NCBI GenBank assembly: GCA_910579995.1
Contig: CAJTWH010000003.1
Location: forward strand, 62,001-126,000
Reading direction: 5' to 3'
Length of the DNA stretch: 64,000 bases
Source: an uncultured Muribaculaceae bacterium
GTDB taxonomy: Bacteria; Bacteroidota; Bacteroidia; Bacteroidales; Muribaculaceae
Below the pieces are notes generated by a model. The model was not told the DNA's origin and made no database searches. It saw nothing but the letters and a program-made list of their open reading frames with translations. The position numbers and the translations under genes were made by a program. Of the stretch, positions 27,301 through 36,027 are shown in pieces (the stretch's first letter is position 1; each line of letters starts with the position of its first letter).

Positions 27301-27454
27301 CACCGGAGCGGGCGCAGCCAGCCGACTCTCTTTAGGCACTGCCGTGGTATTCGGCATGGCAGTCAACGCTATCCTCGGCACGCTCTTCGTTCCATCGTTC
27401 TGGGAACTCCTCCAGAAATTCCGCGAACGCTACCTATCTAAAATTTTCAATTAA
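24332..27454 (+). CDS. RND multidrug efflux transporter (AcrB/MexF-like, HAE1)
   Basis: The length of 1040 residues is standard. The N-terminus FFITRPIFATVLAI and the first periplasmic segment with NGVENMMYMSS are classic. The proton-relay aspartates lie in VVDDAIVVVEDV (about 408-419). The second half repeats the fold, with LLLGMAAKNAILIVEYA near 935. It exports amphiphilic drugs, bile-salt-like compounds or dyes by proton antiport; substrates cannot be told from sequence. Last gene of the triad, followed by a bidirectional terminator. Confidence 0.95.
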   Translation: MFSKFFITRPIFATVLAILMILAGLLTFNSLPVAQYPDITPPTVFVSASYPGADAQTVAEAVGVPIEQQVNGVENMMYMSSSSGNDGSYSLEITFENGTDLDMAAVKVQNRVAQAEPVLPNAVKEQGVNVMSRSSDIILFVALESDDPERYDGLYLTNYAQLSIVDELSRLDGVGQVSAFGSGNYSMRVWLDPEKMRVRGVTPEDVSAAIASQNMEVSAGSVGAPPTATGQQFEYTLTAQGRLSNASEFGNIVIRTGSDGAILRLKDIARVDLGSDSYSMISHVSGENAGLIGIYQLPGANAMKVAANVEKKLEDLKQYFPEGVDYRIILNTTDFVSASIDEVIVTFFETTLIVMLVILLFLQNWRAVIIPMITIPVSLIATLAVMKAMGFSLNTLTLFGLVLAIAIVVDDAIVVVEDVSRILDKGGVTPTQAAEQAMKELQGPVIGEVLVLLSVFIPTAFISGITGQLYKQFALTIAVSTAFSGFNALTFTPAMCALFLKPDTGQPKFFLFRWFNTAFEKVRNVYNKTVGKLLARPVMAMVIFAALATLAFWGFMRWPTSYVPSEDMGYFMTSIQLPTGASIERTDSIVCRLSDKIKELPQVKDVISVTGNSFLGGGASSNLGSMFVVLKPWKDRKGKDNGVDAVIAEVDRIAAQEQEAVVFSVNPPSIPGLGTSSGLEMQLLDINNLGAKEIAQTVEEIEKAAAKYPELKQITSLYQGEVPQYRLKVDRDKVKLYGLTMEGVYSTLSTFMGSDYVNDFVKFGRTYEVLVSGTPEARSKVEGVLDLAVRNSSGDMVPFSSFGSVDEVMGQPTVNRYNMYTTASVTGTLNANVSSSAGIKAMEEIMKNTVGPSFGYAWTGEALQETQSGTTITMTLLFAVIITILVLSAQYESWTDPIAVVATTPTAVLGAIIGCIFLNQSISIYTQIGIILLLGMAAKNAILIVEYAMDYRKSGQPIRQAAASAGNVRLRPILMTALAFVFGVMPMLFATGAGAASRLSLGTAVVFGMAVNAILGTLFVPSFWELLQKFRERYLSKIFN

Positions 27455-27460
27455 ATACTA

Positions 27461-27500
27461 AAAAATCGCCTCGGCAGACCGTTCTGTCGAGGCGATTTTT
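27461..27500. terminator. Bidirectional terminator between the efflux operon and purL
   Basis: The near-perfect 18-bp stem (27461-27478 with 27483-27500) has a 4-nt loop. A-tract and T-tract at its ends give a U-run for transcripts from either side, as needed between convergent genes. Confidence 0.92.
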
Positions 27501-27515
27501 TATTGAGATATGTGA

Positions 27516-30500
27516 TTATTTGCTTTGGCGGCGGAGCTGACGGGCAATCCACTTGCGGGCATTGATGAAAGCGTCAAGCCAGATAGTGGCGTCGTCGTCG
27601 CGGTGCTGTGCGGGGTATGTCGGGCACTGCCATGGGAAGATTGCACGCTCAAGGTGAGGCATCATAGCCAAATGGCGGCCATCGGCACTTGCAAGAGCGG
27701 CAACAGCGCCCTCACTGCCATTGGGGTTGCCGGGATAGCTGTCGTAAGCATAGCGGGCGGCAACCTTGATACCGGCCTGCGCGGGCGACATGTTGAAGTG
27801 GAAACGACCTTCGCCGTGAGCCACCCAGATACCCGAGCAGAGATGAGAGAGCTTGCCGAACATCACGCTGTCGTTGCCTTCTACTTTCATGCCGAGGAAA
27901 ATTGACTCGAATTTGCCTGAGGTGTTGTGCTTCATCTCCACAGCCGGACGACCGTCTTCGGTAGTATTGGCGCCGAGGAGGTTAAGCTCTATCATAAGCT
28001 GGCAACCGTTGCATACACCAAGGCTCAGGGTGTCGGGGCGTGCGTAGAAGCGGCGCAGAGTCTCGGCAGCACGCTCGTTCCAACGGAAACCGGCAGCCCA
28101 ACCTTTTGCAGAGCCAAGTACGTCGCTGTTTGAGAAGCCACCGCAGAATACAATCATGTTGACGTCTTCGAGAGTCTCGCGTCCGCTTGCAAGGTCGGTC
28201 ATGTGCACGTCGCGCACGTCGAAGCCGGCCATGAAGAGCGAGTAAGCCATCTCGCGGTCGCCGTTGACGCCCTTCTCACGGATAATGGCTGCACGGATAC
28301 CAGATGATGTGCGGCGGCGCACACGCAGGTTGCGGCTTTCGAAGCTGCCGTCGAAGTTTGCACGCAGACGATAGGGCACGGGCTGCAGACCGAGATTGTT
28401 GCGGCGCTCTGCGGCACAAGTCGGGTTAGTCTGCAGTGTGTCGAGAAGGTATGAAGGCTCAAACCATACTCGGCGCATAGCCGGTATCGACACAAGGTGA
28501 ACGCTCTTGTCGTGGCTGATGGTGATCACTTTCTCACTACGGCGCGAGGGCGACGCGATGGGGAAGTAGCGCACGCCTGCATTGTCGAGGATAGTCTCGG
28601 CTTTCTGACGGTTGCGGTCAAGCACTTGGATAACAATAGCCGGGTTCTCGGCAAAGAGTATCTTGGTGAGGTCGGTCTCGCCAATCATGCGGAAGCCTTC
28701 GGTAAAGAAGTTGAGGCCGCCGTGAGTGTTGGCGAAGCACATTTCAAGCAAAGTTGTGATAAGACCGCCGGCGCTGACATCGTGCTGCGCAGCAACCACA
28801 TCCTGATGGATAAGCGTCTGGACAGCCTCGAAAGCATTGGCAAAGAAGTCAGCGCTCTTGACATCGGCAACTTCACCGCCTACAACGCCTTGTGTCTGAG
28901 CGAGAGCCGAGCCACCGAGGGCGAGCGGCATGCCGCTCATGTCAATGTAGTAGAGGGTAGACTGGGTTGTCGGAGTAAGGGTCACGGGCACGAAGCTGCG
29001 GATATTGTCAACCTCGCCGGCGGCAGAGATAATCACAGTGCCGGGAGCTTTCACGCTTGTTCCGTCGCTGTATTTCTGAGTCATCGACAGACTGTCCTTA
29101 CCTGTGGGGATATTTATGCCGAGCTTGCAAACGAAGTCGCTGCATGCCTCCACAGCACGGTAGAGAGCGGCGTCTTCGCCTTCGTTCTTGCAAGGCCACA
29201 TCCAGTTGGCGCTGAGCGATACAGCCGACAGACCTTTGTCAAGCGAAGCTGCGGCAATATTTGTGAGAGCCTCGGCAACAGCAAGACGCGAGCCGGCCTC
29301 AGGGTTGCTCAAAGCGACAGCAGGTGCGTGACCGATAGATGTAGCAATACCGCGGCGACCCTGATAGTCGAGGGCTACGATACCGCAGTCGTTGAGCGGC
29401 AACTGGAGCGGACCGTCGCACTGCTGGCGAGCGATACGGCCTGTCACCGAACGGTCAACCTTATTGGTGAGCCAGTCTTTACAAGCTACAGCCTCGAGAG
29501 AGAGCACGCTCTTGAGATATTCATCGAGACGGGCAATGTCGTAGCTGCCTTCGGCAAAGTCGGGAGTGACGGTCTTATCGTGCATGACGGTCTTGGGCGG
29601 ATTGCCGAGCATGTCGGTTACAGCCAAGTCTATAGCTGCTTTCTCGCCTTTGCGTCCGAAGCTGAGACGATGGTCGTCGGTAGTATTGCCGACAATATAA
29701 AGCGGAGCACGCTCGCGCTGGGCGATACGCTCTACCAACGGTATATCTTTGGCGTTGATTACAAAGCCCATGCGCTCCTGACTCTCGTTGCCGATAATCT
29801 CGCGGTCGGAGAGAGTGGGGTCGCCTACGGGGAGAGCATTGATATCAATGCAGCCGCCGGTGCTCTCGATGAGCTCGCTGAGGGCATTGAGGTGACCGCC
29901 GGCACCGTGGTCGTGGATCGACACGATGGGGTTGAAAGCGCTTTCTGCGAGGGCGCGGATGAGGTTTGCAACGCGTTTCTGCATTTCAGGATTGGCGCGC
30001 TGCACTGCATTGAGCTCGATAGCACCTGCATAGCGACCGGTATCTACCGACGATACAGCACCACCGCCCATACCGATACGATAATTGTCGCCGCCTGAAA
30101 GAGCCACCGACTGACCGGGTTCGGGCTCGCCTTTGATAGCATGGTCGGCATTGGCATAGCCTACGCCGCCGGCAAGCATTATCACCTTGTCATAGCCCCA
30201 TGTGCGGCCGGCCTCGGCATGCTCGAATGTAAGGAGCGAACCGCAGATGAGTGGCTGGCCGAATTTGTTACCGAAGTCGGAAGCACCGTTTGAAGCCTTC
30301 ACAAGAATGTCGGCGGGTGTATGGTAGAGCCATTTGCGCTCGGGAATCTTATTGCCCCAAGTTTTGGCGAGTTCGTTCTCAAGACGGGGATATGATGTCA
30401 TGTATACAGCCGTACCGGCAAGAGGAAGACTTGCACGGCCACCGCCGAGACGGTCGCGGATTTCACCGCCGCTGCCTGTTGCTGCTCCGTTGAAAGGCTC

Positions 30501-31265
30501 TACAGTAGTCGGGAAGTTGTGTGTCTCGGCCTTGAGCGACAATACTGTATTGATTTTGCGCAATGTAAAATCAGAGGGCTCATCGGCTTTCGTGGGTGCG
30601 AACTGGAGAATGTCAGGACCCGAAACAAAAGCTACATTGTCTTTATAAGCCGATACAAGACGTCCGGGATTTGTCTTGCTTGTAAGCTTGATAAGATTGA
30701 AAAGAGACGATGGCTTTTCCTCACCGTCGATCACGAATGTACCACCGAAGATTTTATGGCGGCAGTGCTCCGAGTTGACCTGCGAGAAGCCGAATACCTC
30801 ACTGTCGGTGAGTTTGCGGCCGAGTCGTTTTGAAAGATCGCGCAGGTATTGCTCTTCCTCAGCGCTGAGAGCAAGGCCCTCACGCTGATTATATTCAGTA
30901 ATATCTTCGATTTCCTCGGCAGGGGCGGCGCATGCGTCCGAAGCAAACATGTCTACTCCGGGATTGGTATAGACAGCTTGGAGCATGGGGTCGAAAGAGG
31001 GTTTGTCATCAGCGGCGCGATGAAGCTCTTCTATGCGCACAATGCCGGTAAGACCCATATTCTGGGTTATCTCGACTGCATTGGTGCTCCAAGGAGTAAT
31101 CATCTCTTTGCGAGGTCCTACAAATGTTCCTGACAAAGCTGCGTCGGCCGAAACTTGAGCTCCGCCGAAAAGCCACGATAGGCGTTCGATTTCTTGAGGT
31201 GTAAACGTATGGTCGGCGTCTACGGCAAATGCTGTAGTGTCGCCTTTGACGAAAAATGTTACCAT
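27516..31265 (-). CDS. purL: Phosphoribosylformylglycinamidine synthase
   Basis: This is the large, single-chain type of FGAM synthase (1249 residues). It contains the linker and AIRS-like synthetase halves (FGFSQVNSEHCRHKIF, ETHNFPT, GSGGEIRD) and a C-terminal class I glutaminase with the nucleophile in GVCNGCQLM (Cys near 1085), WVAHGEGRF and PHLER. It converts FGAR, glutamine and ATP to FGAM in purine synthesis in the cytoplasm. It has its own promoter just upstream on the minus strand, and no pur neighbour is present here. Confidence 0.97.
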   Translation of the reverse strand: MVTFFVKGDTTAFAVDADHTFTPQEIERLSWLFGGAQVSADAALSGTFVGPRKEMITPWSTNAVEITQNMGLTGIVRIEELHRAADDKPSFDPMLQAVYTNPGVDMFASDACAAPAEEIEDITEYNQREGLALSAEEEQYLRDLSKRLGRKLTDSEVFGFSQVNSEHCRHKIFGGTFVIDGEEKPSSLFNLIKLTSKTNPGRLVSAYKDNVAFVSGPDILQFAPTKADEPSDFTLRKINTVLSLKAETHNFPTTVEPFNGAATGSGGEIRDRLGGGRASLPLAGTAVYMTSYPRLENELAKTWGNKIPERKWLYHTPADILVKASNGASDFGNKFGQPLICGSLLTFEHAEAGRTWGYDKVIMLAGGVGYANADHAIKGEPEPGQSVALSGGDNYRIGMGGGAVSSVDTGRYAGAIELNAVQRANPEMQKRVANLIRALAESAFNPIVSIHDHGAGGHLNALSELIESTGGCIDINALPVGDPTLSDREIIGNESQERMGFVINAKDIPLVERIAQRERAPLYIVGNTTDDHRLSFGRKGEKAAIDLAVTDMLGNPPKTVMHDKTVTPDFAEGSYDIARLDEYLKSVLSLEAVACKDWLTNKVDRSVTGRIARQQCDGPLQLPLNDCGIVALDYQGRRGIATSIGHAPAVALSNPEAGSRLAVAEALTNIAAASLDKGLSAVSLSANWMWPCKNEGEDAALYRAVEACSDFVCKLGINIPTGKDSLSMTQKYSDGTSVKAPGTVIISAAGEVDNIRSFVPVTLTPTTQSTLYYIDMSGMPLALGGSALAQTQGVVGGEVADVKSADFFANAFEAVQTLIHQDVVAAQHDVSAGGLITTLLEMCFANTHGGLNFFTEGFRMIGETDLTKILFAENPAIVIQVLDRNRQKAETILDNAGVRYFPIASPSRRSEKVITISHDKSVHLVSIPAMRRVWFEPSYLLDTLQTNPTCAAERRNNLGLQPVPYRLRANFDGSFESRNLRVRRRTSSGIRAAIIREKGVNGDREMAYSLFMAGFDVRDVHMTDLASGRETLEDVNMIVFCGGFSNSDVLGSAKGWAAGFRWNERAAETLRRFYARPDTLSLGVCNGCQLMIELNLLGANTTEDGRPAVEMKHNTSGKFESIFLGMKVEGNDSVMFGKLSHLCSGIWVAHGEGRFHFNMSPAQAGIKVAARYAYDSYPGNPNGSEGAVAALASADGRHLAMMPHLERAIFPWQCPTYPAQHRDDDATIWLDAFINARKWIARQLRRQSK

Positions 31266-31290
31266 CGGGTAAGTATTGTGAAATTTTGTG

Positions 31291-31321
31291 CAAAGGTACG
31301 AATTATTTCACATTTAGGCAA
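31291..31321 (-). promoter_or_regulatory. Promoter of purL
   Basis: On the minus strand TACCTTTG (31291-31298) is an exact TAnnTTTG box. TTGC (31318-31321) lies 19 bp upstream as the -33 element. Transcription should start about 20 nt before the ATG. Confidence 0.7.
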
Positions 31322-31342
31322 GTTTCAAGCGTGCTGCGACGC

Positions 31343-32122
31343 CTATTTTATTTGCATGAGTATTTCCTTTAATATATCGGGGCGGTTGGTGGTGATGAAA
31401 TCTACGCCGCTGTCAATACACCATTGCATGTCGTCGGGTTCGTCGACAGTCCACACATTCACTTTCATCCCAAGCGCATGTGCCTCGTCAATCCATCCGG
31501 GATTAGCCTTGAGAGTGTGTATATTATAGTCGATTCCGGAAGCACCTACAACTTTCACCTGTCCGGGCGTAAGATCTCCCGTAAGGTAGTAGACCTCAGT
31601 TCCGGCCGGTGCATACTTTACAAAATTACGGAGAGCCTGCTTGGAGAAAGTTATATAATCGGTGCGCCCGGCAAGCCCCATGTCATTGATCATCTCCACG
31701 CTTTCTTTCACAGCAAGTTCCTCGGCGGCTTTGTCAGGGTGCTCCTTTAGCTCGAATACGAGCCTCAGACCCGGGTGCTTTTTGGCTTCTTCGAGCATAT
31801 CGGCCAACGAAGGAAGTGGCTCGCCGTTGTCGAGGTCAATGGCACTTATAACTTTTGAATTGGCCGCAGTAAAGGTCACTCCTTTAAAAGTATGGTCATG
31901 ATTGCAGAAGAGTTTGCCGTCGGCGCTGCGCCACACATCAAATTCCGAGCCCCACGCGCCCACTGAGTCGGCGAGGGCAAGTGAATGAAGAGAGTTCTGG
32001 GCCGAGCCGGGAGTGTGCCAATATCCGCGGTGTGCCACAATTTGCGGAGTGGCCGCGTACGACGTATAGCCATAGAGCACGGCAGCAAAGGCTGTAAGAA
32101 AGATTCCAAGTGATTTTTTCAT
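31343..32122 (-). CDS. Secreted glycerophosphodiester phosphodiesterase
   Basis: The 259-residue protein has a signal peptide (about 1-23, YAA/TP). The GDPD barrel motifs are VAHRGYWH (catalytic His), GSEFDVWRSADG (metal-binding Glu and Asp) and FCNHDHTF (second catalytic His). It also has ELKEHP and a C-terminal VWTVDEPDDM...GVDFITTNRPD. It hydrolyses glycerophosphodiesters of lipid breakdown in the periplasm, giving glycerol-3-phosphate. The gene is monocistronic and runs toward purL. Confidence 0.92.
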   Translation of the reverse strand: MKKSLGIFLTAFAAVLYGYTSYAATPQIVAHRGYWHTPGSAQNSLHSLALADSVGAWGSEFDVWRSADGKLFCNHDHTFKGVTFTAANSKVISAIDLDNGEPLPSLADMLEEAKKHPGLRLVFELKEHPDKAAEELAVKESVEMINDMGLAGRTDYITFSKQALRNFVKYAPAGTEVYYLTGDLTPGQVKVVGASGIDYNIHTLKANPGWIDEAHALGMKVNVWTVDEPDDMQWCIDSGVDFITTNRPDILKEILMQIK

Positions 32123-32218
32123 GTCAGAAGATTTTTTTCAAAATTAGGAAATATTTTTGACATACAGCCCAATATGGAAATCATAACTCCGCAAGTTCAA
32201 AAAAATTTTGCGGAAAAA

Positions 32219-32250
32219 TTTGCAGGATTAAACTCTAAGTAGTAATTTTG
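32219..32250 (+). promoter_or_regulatory. Promoter of the MFS leader transcript
   Basis: TTTG at 32219-32222, a 20-bp spacer, and TAATTTTG at 32243-32250 match the Bacteroidetes consensus on both boxes and in spacing. Transcription should begin near 32257, leaving a leader of about 280 nt before the MFS start codon at 32536. Confidence 0.72.
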
Positions 32251-32256
32251 TGTTAT

Positions 32257-32535
32257 AAAATCAAAGGCGAGAGAGCCTGAGAATTTGACAAAGACATACC
32301 ACATCAAAGTAGATTGGGAAACTCTTCAAATTTTACATGAAATACCGAGAACAAGCTTAGCCGACCGATGGCGGGCCTCAGGCGTCACTATATGTGTCGC
32401 AGCCTTCGAGCCGGAGGATTACAAAGGGCGGCGAGCACTCAAATCCTGTCTTTTCGGAGTTTCATCGCATCCTTTGGTGTGGCTCTTATAAGGGCAGCCG
32501 GCATTGTGCCGGCTGCTTTTTTTGAGTTTATAAAA
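32257..32535 (+). ncRNA. Structured 5' leader of the MFS gene, candidate attenuator or riboswitch
   Basis: The 413-nt gap between the phosphodiesterase and MFS genes holds no convincing gene but much pairing. An 11-bp helix joins 32299-32309 (CCACATCAAAG) to 32472-32482 (CTTTGGTGTGG). After symmetric 8-nt internal loops a 7-bp helix pairs 32318-32324 with 32457-32463. A weaker helix pairs about 32346-32351 with 32451-32456. Inside are local hairpins such as GCGTCAC/GTGTCGC and AGGATT/AATCCT. Also, 32271-32277 can pair with 32481-32487, competing with the end of the first helix. The leader ends in a strong terminator. I matched it to no known riboswitch class by eye. Confidence 0.6.
32494..32523 (+). 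terminator. Intrinsic terminator 12 nt before the MFS start codon
   Basis: The perfect 9-bp stem GCAGCCGGC/GCCGGCTGC (32494-32502 and 32508-32516) has a 5-nt loop and is followed by seven T (32517-32523). Only 12 nt remain to the ATG at 32536, too few for another promoter. Expression of the exporter must therefore depend on read-through. Confidence 0.9.
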
Positions 32536-33906
32536 ATGGAAGAAAACGTTTCAACAAAATTATCTGTAAAGAAGTATGCCGCGATCATAGCGATATTGAT
32601 CGTGCTGACAATGACAGTACTTGATGTCACATTAGTGAATGTCGCCCTCCCTGTATTGGCAACAAAATTCGGGGTCTCCGATTCGTATGCGGTGTGGATT
32701 GTGACTATCTATCAGTTGCTTATAACCATGTTGCTGCTGCCTGTTTCTTCAATCGGCGACCGCTACAGCTACCGCCGCTGTTTCCTCACGGGTGTCACAA
32801 TCTTCACTCTTTCGTCGGCCTTGTGCGCCGCCTCGCAGTCATTCTCTATGATTATCCTCGCGCGAGCGTTGCAAGGTGTGGGAGCGGCATGTGTCATGGG
32901 TGTAAACATCGCCCTTACACGTCTTATCTATCCACGCAATGTCCTTGGCCGAGGGCTTGCTCTCAATGCAATGGTGATAGCCATAGCCACAGCAGCAGGC
33001 CCTACCATAGCCGGTGCGCTGCTGTCGGTTGCCTCGTGGCACTGGCTGTTTCTCATCAACGTTCCGCTTGGCTTCCTTGCCTTTTTCATAGGCAAACGCC
33101 TCCTCCCACACAACCCTGAGAAAAAAGAAGCAGTCAAAGGATTCGACTGGATAAGCGCGAGTGAGAACATCGTCGTTTTCGGTCTTATATTCTTAGCCTT
33201 GGGCAATTTTGCACGCAGCGGCGATGTGGCAGGCAATTCCGCCATGATAGTCTTGGGGCTCGTTGTCGGTTTCTTTTATATAAAGCGCCAGCTAAAGCAA
33301 CCACAACCTATGCTGCCTGTAGATCTGTTCAAGATCAGGCTATATACCTTAAGCATATCAACGGCTGTATGCTCGTTTATCGCGCAGAATGCCGCCATGA
33401 TATCGCTGCCTTTTCTTTTCCTCAATAATTACGGCTTCTCTGAAATCACCACGGGACTGCTGATGACACCATGGCCCTTGGCGACAATGATAGTATCTCC
33501 GCTCGCAGCCCGATTTGTCGAACGACACAATCCCGGCATTACGGCGGCGTGCGGCATGGCAGTCTACGCTGCCGGTATCCTGCTACTGCTTCTTGCGCCG
33601 CAGAGCGGCATTTCGGAGTGGAATATAGCTTGGCGTATGGCTGTATGCGGCATCGGCTTCGGCATGTTCCAGACACCCAATAACATTGTCATGGTAATGG
33701 CCACGCCCGTAGCGCGCACAGGCAGTGCCGGCGGTATGCAGAGCACCGCACGACTTGTCGGCCAGACTTTCGGCGCCACTATGGTGACTATCGTCTTCGG
33801 CCTTACATCGGCGGTGCTCACATCAGTGCATTATTGCCTTTATATCGCTATAGCCTGCGCTCTCGTCGCCGGCATATTCAGTATCTCAAGAGCCCGCAAG
33901 CTCTGA
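32536..33906 (+). CDS. DHA2-type MFS drug exporter (EmrB/QacA family)
   Basis: The start at 32536 (MEENVSTKL) is chosen because translation from the earlier in-frame start would run through the terminator hairpin. The 456-residue product has about 14 hydrophobic segments. It shows VLDVTLVNVALPVL (motif D1 of drug exporters), SIGDRYSYRR (motif A) and ARALQGVGAACVMGVN (motif B), with motif C around ATAAGPTIAGALLS. It exports drugs or toxic metabolites by proton antiport. Control by the attenuator-like leader is inferred. Its 3' end overlaps the convergent GH35 gene by 21 nt. Confidence 0.92.
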   Translation: MEENVSTKLSVKKYAAIIAILIVLTMTVLDVTLVNVALPVLATKFGVSDSYAVWIVTIYQLLITMLLLPVSSIGDRYSYRRCFLTGVTIFTLSSALCAASQSFSMIILARALQGVGAACVMGVNIALTRLIYPRNVLGRGLALNAMVIAIATAAGPTIAGALLSVASWHWLFLINVPLGFLAFFIGKRLLPHNPEKKEAVKGFDWISASENIVVFGLIFLALGNFARSGDVAGNSAMIVLGLVVGFFYIKRQLKQPQPMLPVDLFKIRLYTLSISTAVCSFIAQNAAMISLPFLFLNNYGFSEITTGLLMTPWPLATMIVSPLAARFVERHNPGITAACGMAVYAAGILLLLLAPQSGISEWNIAWRMAVCGIGFGMFQTPNNIVMVMATPVARTGSAGGMQSTARLVGQTFGATMVTIVFGLTSAVLTSVHYCLYIAIACALVAGIFSISRARKL

Positions 33907-35916
33907 GAGGGCTACGGAAATCACCTCCTCGCCCGGGCGTATGTCGGCTTCTTCAGGGAAGTAGACCGGCATATCGGCCTGCAGGGGCAGTATCTTCAGC
34001 TCAAGTTTCTGTGCATTTTCAGGAAGACGCCACAAGCCGAGGAGCATGGGCCGGCCGTTATAGAAATTGTCGGCTATTAGCTTGCCGTCGCAATAAAGCC
34101 GAGCGACATCTCCGCGGTAATTGATTGTAAGCATGACATTGCTCCGCTGCTCAGGAAGACCGGAGATTTCATAAACCGCAGCAGTCTCGAAGTCGGAATC
34201 CACAGGGGCTTCGGCAACCTTGTTGACTCCAATAGTAATCTTTCTCGGAGCGCCGGCCTCTTTTATCTTGTTTATTGCCGGAGATGAGTCAAGTACCTTA
34301 TCCTGCGTGTCGGCAAGGAAGAGGCGGCCGGCTTCTTCCGAAGTGAGAAGATATATATTCTTATACACCGGCACATCAGCGCCGAGGGGTTTCACATTTT
34401 TGAGCACCTTGCCGTCGACAGCTATCTCGGTAGGAATACCGGCAATCTGCTCCATATATATCTTGCCGTCGCGGCGTGCTATGAGCTGCGCCGTGGCATA
34501 GCGGATACCGGCGATATTCACCGGGAAGATACACACCGTAGAGGCCGGAACCGTTATAGCGCGCGAGGGAAATTTGACTCCGCACACATCAAACCTCACA
34601 CCTTTCTTTGCCTTAAGATTCTGCAGACGCTCATAGTTGTTGACGAACACAAAGCCGCTGTCGCCGAGTGTGCGATAGGCTTGACGCAGCCCCTTGTCGT
34701 CGCCTTTGACGAGATCCTGCGGCATGGGAAATGAAGCCTCCATAGGAGCGAGAGTCTCCCCGAAGTCCTGCATGAAAAGATGTAGTTTGCGCAGGCTGTA
34801 GTAATGGGGATAAGTCTGACCGAACTCGCCGAGCGGCGCCTGAAAATCATAGTTTTTCACCGGCATATCGTTATAATTGGTTGCCGGACTGTTCTGCAGC
34901 TCATTAAGATATATGTCAGCTTCCGGGTTTGTACCCCCGTGATACATATAATACCCGAGAAGATTGCTTCCGCTGCCTAACTTAACTACAGCCAAAGAAT
35001 AGGCGTCGACAGGATAAAGCCAAGGACGGCGATGATAGGCGCCCATCATGCCGCCGCCAAGCTCGCAGGTGAAGTAGGGATATTGCTCGTCGCCTTCATT
35101 GAGCTTCTCCTGTTGGTTTTTTATTTGTTCGGAAGCGATTGCGGTAGAGCTTCTGAAAGCCTTGAAATTGAAAGCCTTGTAATAGTTGCCTGCTGTCGGG
35201 GCGATGGATCGATCCCAGAATCCGTCGGCGTAATCGCCATAAAGAGGCAGCATGGAGCCGTATGGAACAGGAGACTTCAGCTCAGGCCAACCGGTACGGG
35301 TATAGAACGGAAGGTCAAAACCGATTTCCTCAGCCATCTTCTTCAATGACATCAGATATGAGCCATGACCGCGGTATTCATTGTCGAACTGACATGCCAT
35401 CACCGGGCCGCCGTCTTTCCACTGCAGTCCTTGCAACTGTGTGAAAATCTGCCTGTAAAGACGCTCTACAAGAGCAAGGAATTGAGGGTCTTCAGTACGC
35501 GTCTTCACGCCCTTGGCAAAAACCCAGTCGGGTATGCCGCCATTTCTCACCTCGCCGTGACAGAACGGACCTATGCGGAGCACCACCGGCAGATCTTCTT
35601 CGGCGCAAATCTCAATAAACTTGCGCAAGTCGCGCTGACCGCTCCAGTTGAACACTCCCTCTTTCTCTTCAATATGATTCCAGAATACGTATGTTGCAAT
35701 CACAGTCACACCGCCCTCTTTCATCTTACACACCGAGGAGACCCATTCATCCTGAGGCAGGCGTGAATAATGTATCTCACCCATCACCGGCATGACGCGC
35801 CGGCCGTCGAACTTGAGGCTCTGTGAATCCCATGTGACTTCGGGCTGTTTTCTATCTGCATTTGCTGCGAACGGAAGCATGCCCGCAATAATTATAGAGG
35901 TCAGTAATCTTCGCAT
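33886..35916 (-). CDS. GH35 beta-galactosidase-like glycosidase
   Basis: The protein has 676 residues with a signal peptide (about 1-20, ANA/DR). The GH35 barrel is clear: MGEIHYSRLPQDEW, TYVFWNHIEEKEGVFNWSG, LRIGPFCHGEVRNGGIPDW. The acid/base motif reads QFDNEYRG (Glu near 180) rather than the common QIENEYG, and the nucleophile region reads FTCELGGGMMG (Glu near 285). The substrate may therefore differ from plain beta-galactosides. C-terminal jelly-roll parts follow (about 550-676). The gene is alone, transcribed away from the regulatory-domain protein gene. Confidence 0.88.
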   Translation of the reverse strand: MRRLLTSIIIAGMLPFAANADRKQPEVTWDSQSLKFDGRRVMPVMGEIHYSRLPQDEWVSSVCKMKEGGVTVIATYVFWNHIEEKEGVFNWSGQRDLRKFIEICAEEDLPVVLRIGPFCHGEVRNGGIPDWVFAKGVKTRTEDPQFLALVERLYRQIFTQLQGLQWKDGGPVMACQFDNEYRGHGSYLMSLKKMAEEIGFDLPFYTRTGWPELKSPVPYGSMLPLYGDYADGFWDRSIAPTAGNYYKAFNFKAFRSSTAIASEQIKNQQEKLNEGDEQYPYFTCELGGGMMGAYHRRPWLYPVDAYSLAVVKLGSGSNLLGYYMYHGGTNPEADIYLNELQNSPATNYNDMPVKNYDFQAPLGEFGQTYPHYYSLRKLHLFMQDFGETLAPMEASFPMPQDLVKGDDKGLRQAYRTLGDSGFVFVNNYERLQNLKAKKGVRFDVCGVKFPSRAITVPASTVCIFPVNIAGIRYATAQLIARRDGKIYMEQIAGIPTEIAVDGKVLKNVKPLGADVPVYKNIYLLTSEEAGRLFLADTQDKVLDSSPAINKIKEAGAPRKITIGVNKVAEAPVDSDFETAAVYEISGLPEQRSNVMLTINYRGDVARLYCDGKLIADNFYNGRPMLLGLWRLPENAQKLELKILPLQADMPVYFPEEADIRPGEEVISVALSELAGS

Positions 35917-35942
35917 TTTTTCATGTTATTGGGTTTACTTTG

Positions 35943-35950
35943 CAAATTTA
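35943..35950 (-). promoter_or_regulatory. Putative -7 box of the GH35 gene
   Basis: TAAATTTG on the minus strand fits TAnnTTTG and would start the message about 20 nt before the ATG. The -33 box is not clear. Confidence 0.4.
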
Positions 35951-36027
35951 AATATTATCAAAACACTTTTAAAACTCGACCATAGCTTTTTAACTTTCTT
36001 TAGTCACATCAAATCTCAATTAGTGAC

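Noticed and set aside
28497..30098. 533-codon plus-strand ORF
   Set aside because: It lies wholly antisense to purL, whose domains are complete; long antisense frames are common in GC-biased genes.
32285..32491. 68-codon ORF in the MFS leader, ending just before the terminator
   Set aside because: It needs a TTG start, has no recognisable protein features, and its DNA is accounted for by RNA pairing. It could still be a regulatory leader ORF, but there is no evidence for a protein.
32368..32535. Longer N-terminus of the MFS exporter
   Set aside because: It would translate through the terminator stem and U-tract; the conserved protein starts at 32536 with MEENVST and the first membrane helix soon after.
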